Below, piece by piece: positions 14,001-22,491 of a stretch of DNA of 30,582 nucleotides (position 1 is its first letter; each line of letters begins with the position of its first letter). The position numbers and the translations under genes are program-made. The notes under the pieces are model-generated. The model searched no databases. It was not told the DNA's origin and saw nothing but the letters and a program-made list of their open reading frames with translations. The stretch is from contig JAEZCR010000242.1 of the NCBI GenBank assembly GCA_023433465.1, forward strand, positions 1-30,582, in the 5' to 3' direction. Origin of the DNA: Pseudomonadota bacterium (GTDB taxonomy: Bacteria; Pseudomonadota; Gammaproteobacteria; Steroidobacterales; Steroidobacteraceae).

Positions 14001-15182
14001 ATGAGGACTGGCTCCGCGCTGGAAGTATTCACGGTCTTCCTCAAGCTCGGCGTCACTTCGTTCGGCGGGCCGATCGCGCATCTTGGATATTTTCAGCGCG
14101 AGATCGTCGAGCGGCGCGGATGGATCGACGAGGCCCGGTACGCGCAGCTCGTGGCGCTCTGCCAGTTCCTGCCGGGCCCGGGAAGCAGCCAGGCGAGCTT
14201 CGCGCTCGGAATGCTGCGCGCGGGATCGATCGGCGCCTTCGCCGCGTTCTTGGCCTTCACGTTGCCATCGGTCTTGTTGATGCTTGCGTTCGCCGCGGCG
14301 CTGCCCATGCTCGATCAGCCAATCGCATTGGCCGCGATCCACGGTCTGAAGCTGCTTGCGATCGCGGTGGTCGCGCAGGGCCTCACGGCGATGGCCGCGA
14401 GACTGGCGCCGGATCTGCCACGACGACTCATCGCGGTCGCCTCGGCGCTCGTACTGATCTTCGCGGGCGGCACCCTGCTGCAGTTGATCGTGATCGGCTT
14501 CGGCGCGTTGCTGGGACTGCTCGTTTGCCGCCATGCGGAATCCGCGCCGGGCGTGGGTTTCGAGCTCGGATACTCGCACCGCACGGGCGCAGTCTTGTCA
14601 GTCCTGTTCGCGGTATTGCTCGCGCTGGCGTTCGTGCCGATGCACGCACCGCTCGCGAACGCCGCGGCCGCGTTCTATCGCGCCGGCGCATTGGTATTCG
14701 GCGGCGGCCACGTCGTGTTGCCGCTGCTACACGACGCGGTGGTCGAGCCGGGCTGGGTCTCGCAGGCGGACTTCGTGGCCGGGTACGGCGCGGCGCAGGC
14801 CGTGCCGGGACCGATGTTCTCGTTCGCGGCGTTTCTCGGGGCGCGGATGCAAGGGATCGACGTCATGGCCGGCACTCTCGTCGGCGTCGCCGCGATCATG
14901 CTGCCCGGGCTGCTGCTGGTCGCGGCGGCGCTGCCGGGATGGCACTGGCTCGCGCGGCATCCGCGCGCGCCGCGCGCGATCGCGGGAGTGAACGCCGCGG
15001 TGGTCGGTCTGCTCGCGGCGGCGCTCTACGATCCGCTCTGGACGAGTGCGGTCACCGGCATGACCGATGCCGTCATCGCATTGGCGGGATTCGCGTTGTT
15101 GTCGTGGACGCGCGCGTCGGTGCTGATCGTGATGGCCTGGTGCATCGCGGGCGCGGTGCTGGCCGCGGCGCTCGGTCTCTGA
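14001..15182 (+). CDS. chrA: Chromate transporter, ChrA/CHR family, two-domain form
   Basis: Protein of 393 aa with about ten to twelve hydrophobic helices in two homologous halves. Half one has FLKLGVTSFGGPIAHLGYF and CQFLPGPGSSQASFALG. Half two repeats this logic with ALVFGGGHVVLPLL and YGAAQAVPGPMFSFAAFLG. These FGGP and PGP signatures define the CHR family, whose best-known members export chromate from the cytoplasm by proton antiport. It follows the MerT-like gene after 23 bp on the same strand and may be co-transcribed. It converges on the GH78 gene with no terminator-sized gap. Confidence 0.93.
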   Translation: MRTGSALEVFTVFLKLGVTSFGGPIAHLGYFQREIVERRGWIDEARYAQLVALCQFLPGPGSSQASFALGMLRAGSIGAFAAFLAFTLPSVLLMLAFAAALPMLDQPIALAAIHGLKLLAIAVVAQGLTAMAARLAPDLPRRLIAVASALVLIFAGGTLLQLIVIGFGALLGLLVCRHAESAPGVGFELGYSHRTGAVLSVLFAVLLALAFVPMHAPLANAAAAFYRAGALVFGGGHVVLPLLHDAVVEPGWVSQADFVAGYGAAQAVPGPMFSFAAFLGARMQGIDVMAGTLVGVAAIMLPGLLLVAAALPGWHWLARHPRAPRAIAGVNAAVVGLLAAALYDPLWTSAVTGMTDAVIALAGFALLSWTRASVLIVMAWCIAGAVLAAALGL

Positions 15183-15205
15183 GTGCTCGCGGCCTTCGTA
15201 GTCAG

Positions 15206-17560
15206 TCAGCGAAGCGACAGCTCCAGCCGTGTGCGTTTCTGGCCGAGCGAATGAATCACGCCGCGCCAGACGAACTCGCCGGGCAGCGCGGCCGGCCGGT
15301 CGATCGTGGCGATGAGCCTGTCTCCCTTCACCCGGTAACTCACGCTCACCGGACCGTGCGGTGTGGCGGCCGTGGCGTCGAGCGAGGTCAGGCGTCCGAG
15401 GTGCGGCGCGATGCGCAGGCGCGAGTAACCCGGCGCCGCGGGCCGGATGCCCGCGACGATGCCCAGCAAGTCCGCGGTGGGATGCGCGCTCCAGGCGTGC
15501 GTATCCGAGCGCGTCTGGCCGCGCGATTCCGGCCAGGTGGTGTAGTTGAGCTTCAGCAGGTCGCGCCAGGTCTGGAGAAGCTCGTGGTACTTCTCCGCCT
15601 GCCCGGCGTGCTCGAAGGCGCGAACCAGGTACCACGCGAAGTAGTAGGTAGACGCGTACATGCCCTCCGGCGCGTCGATGCCGCGCCCCGGCACGGTGAT
15701 GCGCGTGAGGATTCCGGGCGCCTCGTCTTTCGTCGCGATGTCGTAGAGCACCGCGAACACGTTCATGTGCTGGCTGAAGACCTCGCGCTCGCCGTCATCA
15801 GCGAAGAGTTGCCGGTCCGCGTCCCAGCAGCGCTCGCGGATAGCCGCGCGTGCACGATCCGCATTGGCGCTCATGCCGGCCGCGCGCGCCGGTTCGCCGT
15901 GCGCCGTCTCGAGCGCCGCGCCCTGTCGCAGCGCGCCGACCCACATGGCGGTCGTGAGGCAGCTGCCGTTGTCGGCGCCCCAGGACGGAAATCGGTCGCG
16001 GTCGTCCCACTCCTGCCCCGCCCAGTCGATGAAATTCCACTGCGGGTTCTTGCCTAACAACCCGTGCGGTCCGCGCAGCGGCTCGAACCAGGCGAGCACC
16101 TCGCGCATGCGCGGCAGGTGACGCCTTATCACGGCGGGATCCGGCTGCTCGATCGCCCAGTCGGACAGCATGCCCACCCACGCGAACGAGAACGTCGCGA
16201 TGATGTTCGGTTCGCGCGATGGGTAACGCCCATGCACGAGACCGCCGTCGGCGTACGACTCCGCGAACGTGTCTATCGCCTGCTCCGCGAGCCGCGGGTC
16301 GCCCGACACCGCGTACGTGATCAGCATTTCGAGTCGCGTATCGCCCGTGTACTGAAGCTGTTCCCAGAACGAGCTGTCCATGAACGTGTCGTGCGCGTCG
16401 ACGCGCAGTGTGCGCCAGCCGATGTTCCAGATGCGATCGAGCTCGGGATCGTTGCTCGAGAAACGCGCCACCTGGCTGAAGGGATAACCCGTTTCGTTGA
16501 CGCGCAGCGCGACAAGCGTGAGCGGCTCCTCCGCCGTGGTCACCTCGATTTCGAGATAACGCCAGGTGCGCCACCACAGCGGCGCGAACGTGCGCGCCGT
16601 ACCGTCGGCGATGAACGTGTCGTGGATGCCGAGGGGCTCGCGATCGCCGATCTCGGCGCGGTCGCCCTTCTGGCGCTGCGCGTCGTAAAGGGCCTCGGCA
16701 TATAACACCTCGATCCGCGCGCCCTCGCCGCCCGCGACGTCGAGCTCGGGATAGGCCGAGATCATCGCGTCGCGTGCGATGAGTAGTTTGGCATGCGTTC
16801 GCGGCGGGACCGTCACCGGCTTCGCGGGGAAGGCGCTCGCGCCGGCTGGATCTCCGCGGGCGACGACGCCGGGCGCGGCCGGCCTGAACAGCTGCGGAGG
16901 TAGTTTGTCGGCGACCAGTGTGCGCGCGGCGGCGGCCGGCGCGGGCTCGGCATCGCGCCAGTTGGCGCGCGTCTGCGCGACGAGCCAGTGCGGTTCGGGC
17001 TCCACCTCGCCCGCCCAGTTCCAGTCGGCCTTGTTCGCATCGATCGTTTCGGGCGCGCTCGCGACGTAGTACTGCCACGGTATCTGTACGCTGCCCTTCG
17101 TCGCCGTGTGCCCCTCGTCGATCGCGACACGCCAGCCCGGCGCGTCGGTGCCGATGCCCTCGCCCAGGAGCCGGAAGCCCGTGGCGACGATCTGCTGCGC
17201 CATCGGCGCGGCCTCTCCGAAATTCCAGACGACGGCCGCGATGACGTTGGGTCCGCGGCGCAGATGCGGCGCGAGATCGATCGTCGAATAACGCCAGCTC
17301 GCGACCGTGCCCGTCGTCGGGCCGCTGGCGACCCGCGCGCCGTTCACGAAGAGCACGAAGCGATTGTCCGCGGTGACCTGCACCGGCAGGCTCTTCGGCT
17401 TCTTCCCGAATTCCACCTCGCGCCGAAAATGCAGCACGACCGGTGTCGAATCCGCGGCTGGATGCGTGATCCAGCCGTCGGCGCCCTGGGACCGGACGGG
17501 CATCGCCATGGCTGAAATGCTGACGACTCCCGCGAGCAGCAGGATTTTCACGCGCGACAT
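15206..17560 (-). CDS. Secreted GH78-like alpha-L-rhamnosidase
   Basis: Protein of 784 aa with a signal peptide (about 1-24). The N-terminal half holds beta-sandwich domains (FVLFVNGARVASGP, then WRTWRYLEIEV, common in GH78). The second half is the (alpha/alpha)6 barrel: FSSNDPELDRIWNIGWRTL, then DSSFWEQLQYTGDTR with E400 where GH78 enzymes keep an acidic catalytic residue, then FIDWAGQEWDDRDRF. A C-terminal beta domain follows (GPVSVSYRVKGDRL). It should remove terminal rhamnose or a related sugar from plant glycosides; the substrate is inferred from family only. The ATG at 17560 is used; a TTG six codons earlier is unlikely. It lies 36 bp behind the MDR oxidoreductase, probably in one operon. 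Confidence 0.85.
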   Translation of the reverse strand: MSRVKILLLAGVVSISAMAMPVRSQGADGWITHPAADSTPVVLHFRREVEFGKKPKSLPVQVTADNRFVLFVNGARVASGPTTGTVASWRYSTIDLAPHLRRGPNVIAAVVWNFGEAAPMAQQIVATGFRLLGEGIGTDAPGWRVAIDEGHTATKGSVQIPWQYYVASAPETIDANKADWNWAGEVEPEPHWLVAQTRANWRDAEPAPAAAARTLVADKLPPQLFRPAAPGVVARGDPAGASAFPAKPVTVPPRTHAKLLIARDAMISAYPELDVAGGEGARIEVLYAEALYDAQRQKGDRAEIGDREPLGIHDTFIADGTARTFAPLWWRTWRYLEIEVTTAEEPLTLVALRVNETGYPFSQVARFSSNDPELDRIWNIGWRTLRVDAHDTFMDSSFWEQLQYTGDTRLEMLITYAVSGDPRLAEQAIDTFAESYADGGLVHGRYPSREPNIIATFSFAWVGMLSDWAIEQPDPAVIRRHLPRMREVLAWFEPLRGPHGLLGKNPQWNFIDWAGQEWDDRDRFPSWGADNGSCLTTAMWVGALRQGAALETAHGEPARAAGMSANADRARAAIRERCWDADRQLFADDGEREVFSQHMNVFAVLYDIATKDEAPGILTRITVPGRGIDAPEGMYASTYYFAWYLVRAFEHAGQAEKYHELLQTWRDLLKLNYTTWPESRGQTRSDTHAWSAHPTADLLGIVAGIRPAAPGYSRLRIAPHLGRLTSLDATAATPHGPVSVSYRVKGDRLIATIDRPAALPGEFVWRGVIHSLGQKRTRLELSLR

Positions 17561-17596
17561 GGCGCGCGAGCATAACAACGATCAGGCGGCGTGAAA

Positions 17597-18706
17597 CTAC
17601 TGCGCGACGTTCACGACGACCTTGCCGCGGGCGCGGCGACTGCCGATGTGGGCCAGCGCCTCGGGCACCTGGTCGAGGCGATAACGCCGCTCGATCGAGC
17701 TGCGCACCTGGCCCGCGCTCGCGAGCGCGGCGAGGTGCAGCAGGTCGGCTTCGGTCACGTCGGCGATGAACGTGATGAATTGCGTCTCCATGAATTTCGA
17801 CAGGACCGCGCCCTGGATCGGCCGGATCAGCGGACCGATCCAGGGATCGTCCTTGGGCCCGCCGATGATCACCACCCTTCCGCCGGGATTCAGCACGTCG
17901 TCGAGATCCAGCGGCGCATGATTTCCGACGTTGTCGACTATGAGGTCGTAACGTTCGTCCCGCCGCGTGAAATCTTCGCGCGTGTAGTCGATCACGCGCG
18001 CCGCGCCGAGCGACCGCACCAGTTCGACATTACGTGTGCTGCAGACACCCGTGACCTCGGCGCCCATCGCCTTCGCGATCTGTACGGCGTAGGTACCCAC
18101 GCCCCCGGAGGCGCCATTGATGAGCACCTTCTGCCCCGTCACCAGTTTGCCCTGGTCGCGCAGGCCCTGCAGCGCGGTGATCGCGGCGATCGGAATCGCC
18201 GCGGCCTCCTCGTGGCTGAGGTTCGCGGGCTTCTTCGCGATGGATCCGCCTTCGCGCGCGAGCACGTACTCGCCGAAGGCGCCGCCCGCAGTGCCGAACA
18301 CATCGTCGCCGACGCGCAGGTGTTCGACAGCGGGACCGACGGCCACCACCGTGCCGGAAAAATCTCCGCCGACGCGAATCCAGTCCGGCGCGCCGATGCC
18401 GGTCATCATGCGCACGATGTACGGCTTGCCGGTCATCATGTGCCAGTCGTAAGGGTTCACCGATGCGACGCGCACCTTCACGAGCACCTGGTTCTCCACC
18501 GGCTCGGGCTTTTCGAGAGTGGCGAGGGTGAGCTTGTCCGGACCGCCGTAACAGGTGCGGACCATGGCCTTCATGCCCGCCTTGCCTTCCGCGAGCGCGG
18601 GCGGCGCGACGCAGGGCGAATCGTGGCTGATCACAAACGCGAAGATCACGATCGCCAAGGCGAGCAACGAGGTAACGGTGACGAGAATCTTCTTCTTGAG
18701 CGTCAT
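17597..18706 (-). CDS. Membrane-anchored MDR-family NAD(P)H oxidoreductase
   Basis: Protein of 369 aa; GGGGAG precedes the ATG at 18706. Residues 4-26 form a strongly hydrophobic N-terminal helix after three lysines, so the enzyme is anchored or exported, which is unusual for this family. The body is a zinc-free medium-chain dehydrogenase of the quinone-oxidoreductase type: RVASVNPYDWHMMTG, GGDFSGTVVAVG, and the nucleotide-binding NGASGGVGTYAVQIAKAMGA followed by the LGAARVIDY segment. It would use NAD(P)H to reduce quinones or enones. It lies upstream of the GH78 gene in the same direction and divergent from the LytS kinase. Confidence 0.88.
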   Translation of the reverse strand: MTLKKKILVTVTSLLALAIVIFAFVISHDSPCVAPPALAEGKAGMKAMVRTCYGGPDKLTLATLEKPEPVENQVLVKVRVASVNPYDWHMMTGKPYIVRMMTGIGAPDWIRVGGDFSGTVVAVGPAVEHLRVGDDVFGTAGGAFGEYVLAREGGSIAKKPANLSHEEAAAIPIAAITALQGLRDQGKLVTGQKVLINGASGGVGTYAVQIAKAMGAEVTGVCSTRNVELVRSLGAARVIDYTREDFTRRDERYDLIVDNVGNHAPLDLDDVLNPGGRVVIIGGPKDDPWIGPLIRPIQGAVLSKFMETQFITFIADVTEADLLHLAALASAGQVRSSIERRYRLDQVPEALAHIGSRRARGKVVVNVAQ

Positions 18707-18827
18707 GGCTTCTCCCCAACGATGACGGCGCCGACTATCCATCCGCGAACGGGCGGACGCGAGGCCCATGCGACGAACGACGGTTTCGCGGGGGTGAACG
18801 ACGGCACAGGCCTCCGAGTGGATTCGA

Positions 18828-18833
18828 TATAGT
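18828..18833 (+). promoter_or_regulatory. Candidate -10 element of the LytS kinase gene
   Basis: TATAGT (5 of 6 to TATAAT) lies 7 nt before the ATG at 18841; there is no Shine-Dalgarno in between (CGGCTCC). This suggests a leaderless transcript. No good -35 is visible. Confidence 0.4.
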
Positions 18834-18840
18834 CGGCTCC

Positions 18841-19914
18841 ATGCACTCCACCGCCCGGCCCACGGCGCCCATCCTCACGCCGGTGTTCGCGTGGCCCCGG
18901 GTGCGATTCACGCTGATCGTTTCGTTCGTCTTCGGGCTGTTCCTGAGCATCGACAATCCGACGCCCACCGGGGTCCTGGTGGTGCGAGCGGCGATCGTGG
19001 GGCTCGCGTGCCTGGCGATGTTCGGCGTGCTCGAGCGGCGCCCGCGACGGCTGCCGAAGTGGATCGCGCGAGTGCCGCTGCAGATCGTCGGCGTGGCGCT
19101 CGTCATCCCCTTCGCCGCGGCGTTGTCGCATGTCGTGACCCTGGGCGGCGATCCCGAACTACCCGAGAATGGCCGGCGCATCGGCCTCGGCTGGCTCATC
19201 TTCTGGAGCCTGCTGTTCGCACCGTGGATCGCGGTGGGAGCGATCCTCAAGCAGAGATCCGCGTTCGCGCACGAGCAGGCGCTCGCCTTCGACCTGGAGC
19301 GCAGCGAATTCGCGCGGCAGGCGCTCGATGCGCGACTGCGACTGCTGCAGGCCCAGGTCGAACCGCACTTCCTCTTCAACACGCTCGCCAACGTCCAGGC
19401 GCTGGTCGAATCCGGGTCCCCGCAGGCATCGAAGGTGCTGGCCAGCCTCATCGCCTATCTACGTGCCGCGGTGCCGCGAATGGAGTCGCAGCTTTCGACT
19501 CTCGACCGCGAGGTCGAGCTCGCCCGCGCCTACCTGGAAGTCATGCAGATGCGCATGCCGGATCGATTGCAATACGAGCTGCACCTGGATCCCGCGGCCG
19601 CTCGGTTGCAGTGCCCCCCGATGACGCTGCTCACGCTGGTCGAGAACGCGGTGCGGCACGGTATCGATCCGAGCGAGACCGGCGGCCTCATCGAAGCGGA
19701 CATCCGGCTGCGCGACGGGCGCTGCCTCATGCGAGTGACCGACACCGGCGCCGGATTGAATTCGAAGAGTCAGGGTCTCGGCACGGGACTCGCGAACCTG
19801 CGCGAGCGCCTGCAATTGGCGTTCGGCGGGGAAGTGTCGTTCAAGCTCACGGAGTTGAAGCCGCACGGCGTATGCGCCGAGCTCGGTTTTCCTGCGCGAC
19901 CGGAGGCGGCGTGA
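18841..19914 (+). CDS. LytS/YehU-type sensor histidine kinase
   Basis: Protein of 357 aa. About four membrane helices fill residues 20-135. The kinase core is of the His_kinase (LytS) type: LRLLQAQVEPHFLFNTLANV with phospho-acceptor H176, then LVENAVRHGIDP as the N-box, and DTGAGLNSKSQGLGTGLANLRERL as the G-boxes. It would phosphorylate the response regulator encoded just downstream (GTGA overlap). No extracellular sensory domain is visible, so the signal is probably read in or near the membrane. It is divergent from the MDR/GH78 unit. Confidence 0.94.
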   Translation: MHSTARPTAPILTPVFAWPRVRFTLIVSFVFGLFLSIDNPTPTGVLVVRAAIVGLACLAMFGVLERRPRRLPKWIARVPLQIVGVALVIPFAAALSHVVTLGGDPELPENGRRIGLGWLIFWSLLFAPWIAVGAILKQRSAFAHEQALAFDLERSEFARQALDARLRLLQAQVEPHFLFNTLANVQALVESGSPQASKVLASLIAYLRAAVPRMESQLSTLDREVELARAYLEVMQMRMPDRLQYELHLDPAAARLQCPPMTLLTLVENAVRHGIDPSETGGLIEADIRLRDGRCLMRVTDTGAGLNSKSQGLGTGLANLRERLQLAFGGEVSFKLTELKPHGVCAELGFPARPEAA

Positions 19915-20693
19915 ACGCGCGCCGCCCGACGGCGCTGATCGCGGACGACGAGCCCTTGCTGCGTGAGGCGCTCGAACGTCTGCTCGCAAGAACGTGGCCG
20001 GAGCTCACGATCGTCGCGCGCGCGCGCAATGGCCGCGAGGCCATTGAACTGTTCGACGCGCACAAACCCGTCGTGTGTTTCCTCGACGTGCAGATGCCGG
20101 GCAAGTCCGGCATTGATGCCGCACGGCACATCGGCCATCGCGCGCACATGGTGTTCGTGACCGCATACGACGAGTACGCGGTGCAGGCCTTCGCGGAAGG
20201 CGTGCTTGACTACCTCGTGAAGCCGGTGGAGGCGGAGCGTCTCGCGGCGACCGTTGCCCGCCTGCAAGAACGCTTGCGCGCCGCGCAACCCGCGCTCAAC
20301 ACAGCGGCGCTCCTCGAGCAGCTCGCCGCGAGCCTGCGCCCCGACAGCGGCGCGCGGACTCTGCGCTGGCTGCGTGCGTCGGTCGGACCGACGGTGAGAT
20401 TGATTTCCGTGGACGATATCGACTATCTGCGCTCCGACGAAAAATACACGCAGGTCGCCTGGCGCGACGAAGGCGGGCCGCGTGAAGCCGTGATCCGCAC
20501 ACCGCTGCGGGATCTCGTGGCGCAGCTCGATCCCGGGCAATTCGCGCAGGTTCACCGCTCCGTGGTCGTGAACCTGCGCGCGGTGAGTCACATTTCGCGC
20601 GGCGAGAACGAAACCGCCGACATCCATCTCAAGGGACGCGAAGAAGTGCTCCCGGTCAGCCGGACCTTTCTACATCTGTTCCGGCAGATGTAG
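19911..20693 (+). CDS. LytTR-family response regulator
   Basis: Protein of 260 aa with a GTG start at 19911 that overlaps the kinase stop; GGAGG lies 4 nt upstream. The receiver domain occupies about 6-120 (ALIADDEPLLREAL, CFLDVQMPGKSG with D59 as phosphorylation site, FVTAYDEYAVQAF, DYLVKPVEAERL). The LytTR DNA-binding domain occupies about 150-258 (VDDIDYLRSDEKYTQVAW, RTPLRDL, FAQVHRSVVVNLRAVSHI). Such regulators bind paired direct repeats upstream of target genes. Its own target is not evident; the divergent MDR/GH78 unit is a natural candidate. Confidence 0.95.
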   Translation: MNARRPTALIADDEPLLREALERLLARTWPELTIVARARNGREAIELFDAHKPVVCFLDVQMPGKSGIDAARHIGHRAHMVFVTAYDEYAVQAFAEGVLDYLVKPVEAERLAATVARLQERLRAAQPALNTAALLEQLAASLRPDSGARTLRWLRASVGPTVRLISVDDIDYLRSDEKYTQVAWRDEGGPREAVIRTPLRDLVAQLDPGQFAQVHRSVVVNLRAVSHISRGENETADIHLKGREEVLPVSRTFLHLFRQM

Positions 20694-20698
20694 CGCCG

Positions 20699-22291
20699 TC
20701 AGTCCGCGCAATGCCAGCCACTCGCGCTGTTCGGGTCGCCATCGCTCAGCAATTGCGCACGTTGCGGCCATGCGCACACCGGGCGTTCCGCCAGCTTCGC
20801 GCCCGTGGAATCCATGCGACTCGCCTTCACTTCGTCGGGCGCCGCGCGTTTCTCCACCCACTGTTCGAGCGCGCCTATCCAGTCCGCCCGGTCGTGGCCC
20901 GGGCCGCCGCCGCAATGACCGACTCCAGGCATCATGAACAGCCGCGCGTACGAATTCAGGCCGGGATCCACTTTCGTGGCCGCTTCGTAGTACTCGACCG
21001 TGCGTGTCGCGGGCAGCGCCGAATCCGACCATCCGTGCCAGAGGATCAACCTCCCTCCCCGGTCCCGGAACTTGCGCAGGTCCGGATCGGTGGCGTCGAG
21101 TAGTTTGGAAAGCTCCGCGGTGCGCTCGCGCCAGTCGGCGAAGTCGTAACCGACGTACGTCCAGGCGGGATCCTCGAACACGAAGTTGCGCGCGAATTGC
21201 AGGCCGAACGCGAAGTGCAGGTTCGGAGTGCCCGGCTGCAGCGGGCCCGCCGCGGGCGACGTCATCCAGACATCCCATCCGCCCGCATCGTTCTCGCCGC
21301 CGAAGGGCGGCCCGGGATAGATGCGTTCTTCGCCGATCAGCGCATCCGCGTACACGGCGCGGATCGCCGCGAGCTGCCGGCGCGTGACGCAGCCGCTCGT
21401 CTGCGTCTCCGCGCAACGCGGCAACGTGGCCGGATCGAACTTGCACTCGCGCGGATCTCCGATGATCCCGTCGGCGGCGCCGTCGAGCGCGTCGCAGCTC
21501 TTCAGCAGCGAGTCGGCGAGTAGTTTGCGGTTCTCGGTCGTGATCACGGAAGACCTCGCGCCGGCCGGATCCGGGACGACGGCCTGCTGGTTCTGCAGGA
21601 ATTCGACCATCATCCCGGTCCAGTCGAAGGCCGGGGCGCCCGCGACGATGCCGTCGAAATCCTGCGGATATCGCTGCGCCATCATCAGTCCGTGGCCGCC
21701 GCCGCGGGAGCAGCCGAAGAAATAGGACCGTTCGAGCTTTCTCGGGTAGTAAGTCGCGATGATCTGCTTCGAAACCTCGGTCGTGCGATGCACCGCGCGA
21801 TGCGCGAAATTCTCGCGCGCCAGCGGATTGCCCAGCGCCCATTCCGCATCCACGAAATTTCCCTGGTGGCCGGAATCCGTGCTCGCGGTCGCGTAGCCGC
21901 GCTCGAGCGCGGGCCGTCCCATCGTCATTTCGGGCAGCTGCGCGAAGTTGGTGAGGTTGCCCATGTAGCCACCGCCTCCGCCCATGAGGAATTTACCGTT
22001 CCACTGGTGTGGCAGCAGAAGCTCGAAACCGATCGTTCCGTCGATCAGGCCTTCCACGCGGCAGGCACCGGGCCCGGGCGCCGCGGAATCGCGTGGAGCC
22101 GCCGACTTGATCTCGACATCCGCGACCCGCAGGGTGGCGAGCGCCGCGCAGTCCTTCTCGAGTTGCTCCGCGATGGCCTTGGCGGCCGCGCCGACATCCA
22201 TCACGGGCTGCGCCGTCTCCTTGTTGCGCGAACACGCCACGACCGTCATGGCGATGGCGACCATCACGGCCGCCCGACCGGCGAAATTCAT
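20699..22291 (-). CDS. Tannase/feruloyl esterase family lipoprotein
   Basis: Protein of 530 aa. Start at 22291 with GGGAGTGG just upstream. Lipoprotein signal with TVVACS; C20 is the likely lipidated residue. Tannase-family alpha/beta hydrolase: LPHQWNGKFLMGGGGGYMG, ATASTDSGHQG, nucleophile S195 in FFGCSRGGGHGLMMAQRYP, the calcium-site-like loop CDALDGAADGIIGDPREC, LILWHGWSDSALPA, and the catalytic-His region FMMPGVGHCGGGPG. It would hydrolyse esters of phenolic acids, such as galloyl or feruloyl esters released from plant cell walls. It converges on the LytTR gene with 5 bp between stops, so neither has a separate terminator there. Confidence 0.92.
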   Translation of the reverse strand: MNFAGRAAVMVAIAMTVVACSRNKETAQPVMDVGAAAKAIAEQLEKDCAALATLRVADVEIKSAAPRDSAAPGPGACRVEGLIDGTIGFELLLPHQWNGKFLMGGGGGYMGNLTNFAQLPEMTMGRPALERGYATASTDSGHQGNFVDAEWALGNPLARENFAHRAVHRTTEVSKQIIATYYPRKLERSYFFGCSRGGGHGLMMAQRYPQDFDGIVAGAPAFDWTGMMVEFLQNQQAVVPDPAGARSSVITTENRKLLADSLLKSCDALDGAADGIIGDPRECKFDPATLPRCAETQTSGCVTRRQLAAIRAVYADALIGEERIYPGPPFGGENDAGGWDVWMTSPAAGPLQPGTPNLHFAFGLQFARNFVFEDPAWTYVGYDFADWRERTAELSKLLDATDPDLRKFRDRGGRLILWHGWSDSALPATRTVEYYEAATKVDPGLNSYARLFMMPGVGHCGGGPGHDRADWIGALEQWVEKRAAPDEVKASRMDSTGAKLAERPVCAWPQRAQLLSDGDPNSASGWHCAD

Positions 22292-22491
22292 ATCCACTCC
22301 CAATCCTGTTGCGCGCATCGCGCGTCCCCTCGCTGGTGTGAATCCTACACGCGCGCGCAGGCGCAGGCGCTGTGGTGTTGTCTCATCCGTCCGGTAGCTC
22401 GACTGCCGACGCGGATGACCGCCCCTCACCGATGCTGCCTCGAACACGCGGTGTGCACCCTGATGCCCTTTCCACTCGCGGGAGACATCAC

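Larger units (their letters stand above)
297..21527 (+). repeat. Eight dispersed, same-strand copies of RGTAGTTTG
   Basis: GTAGTTTG occurs at 298, 1075, 3396, 13640, 16783, 16900, 21100 and 21520, each preceded by G or A. All copies read on the + strand, and none of the reverse form (CAAACTAC) was found. Seven lie in minus-strand genes, where they encode Lys-Leu as AAA-CTA, and one in a plus-strand gene (the MerT-like gene). The range given spans the first to the last copy; the sequence between is not repeat. Confidence 0.6.
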
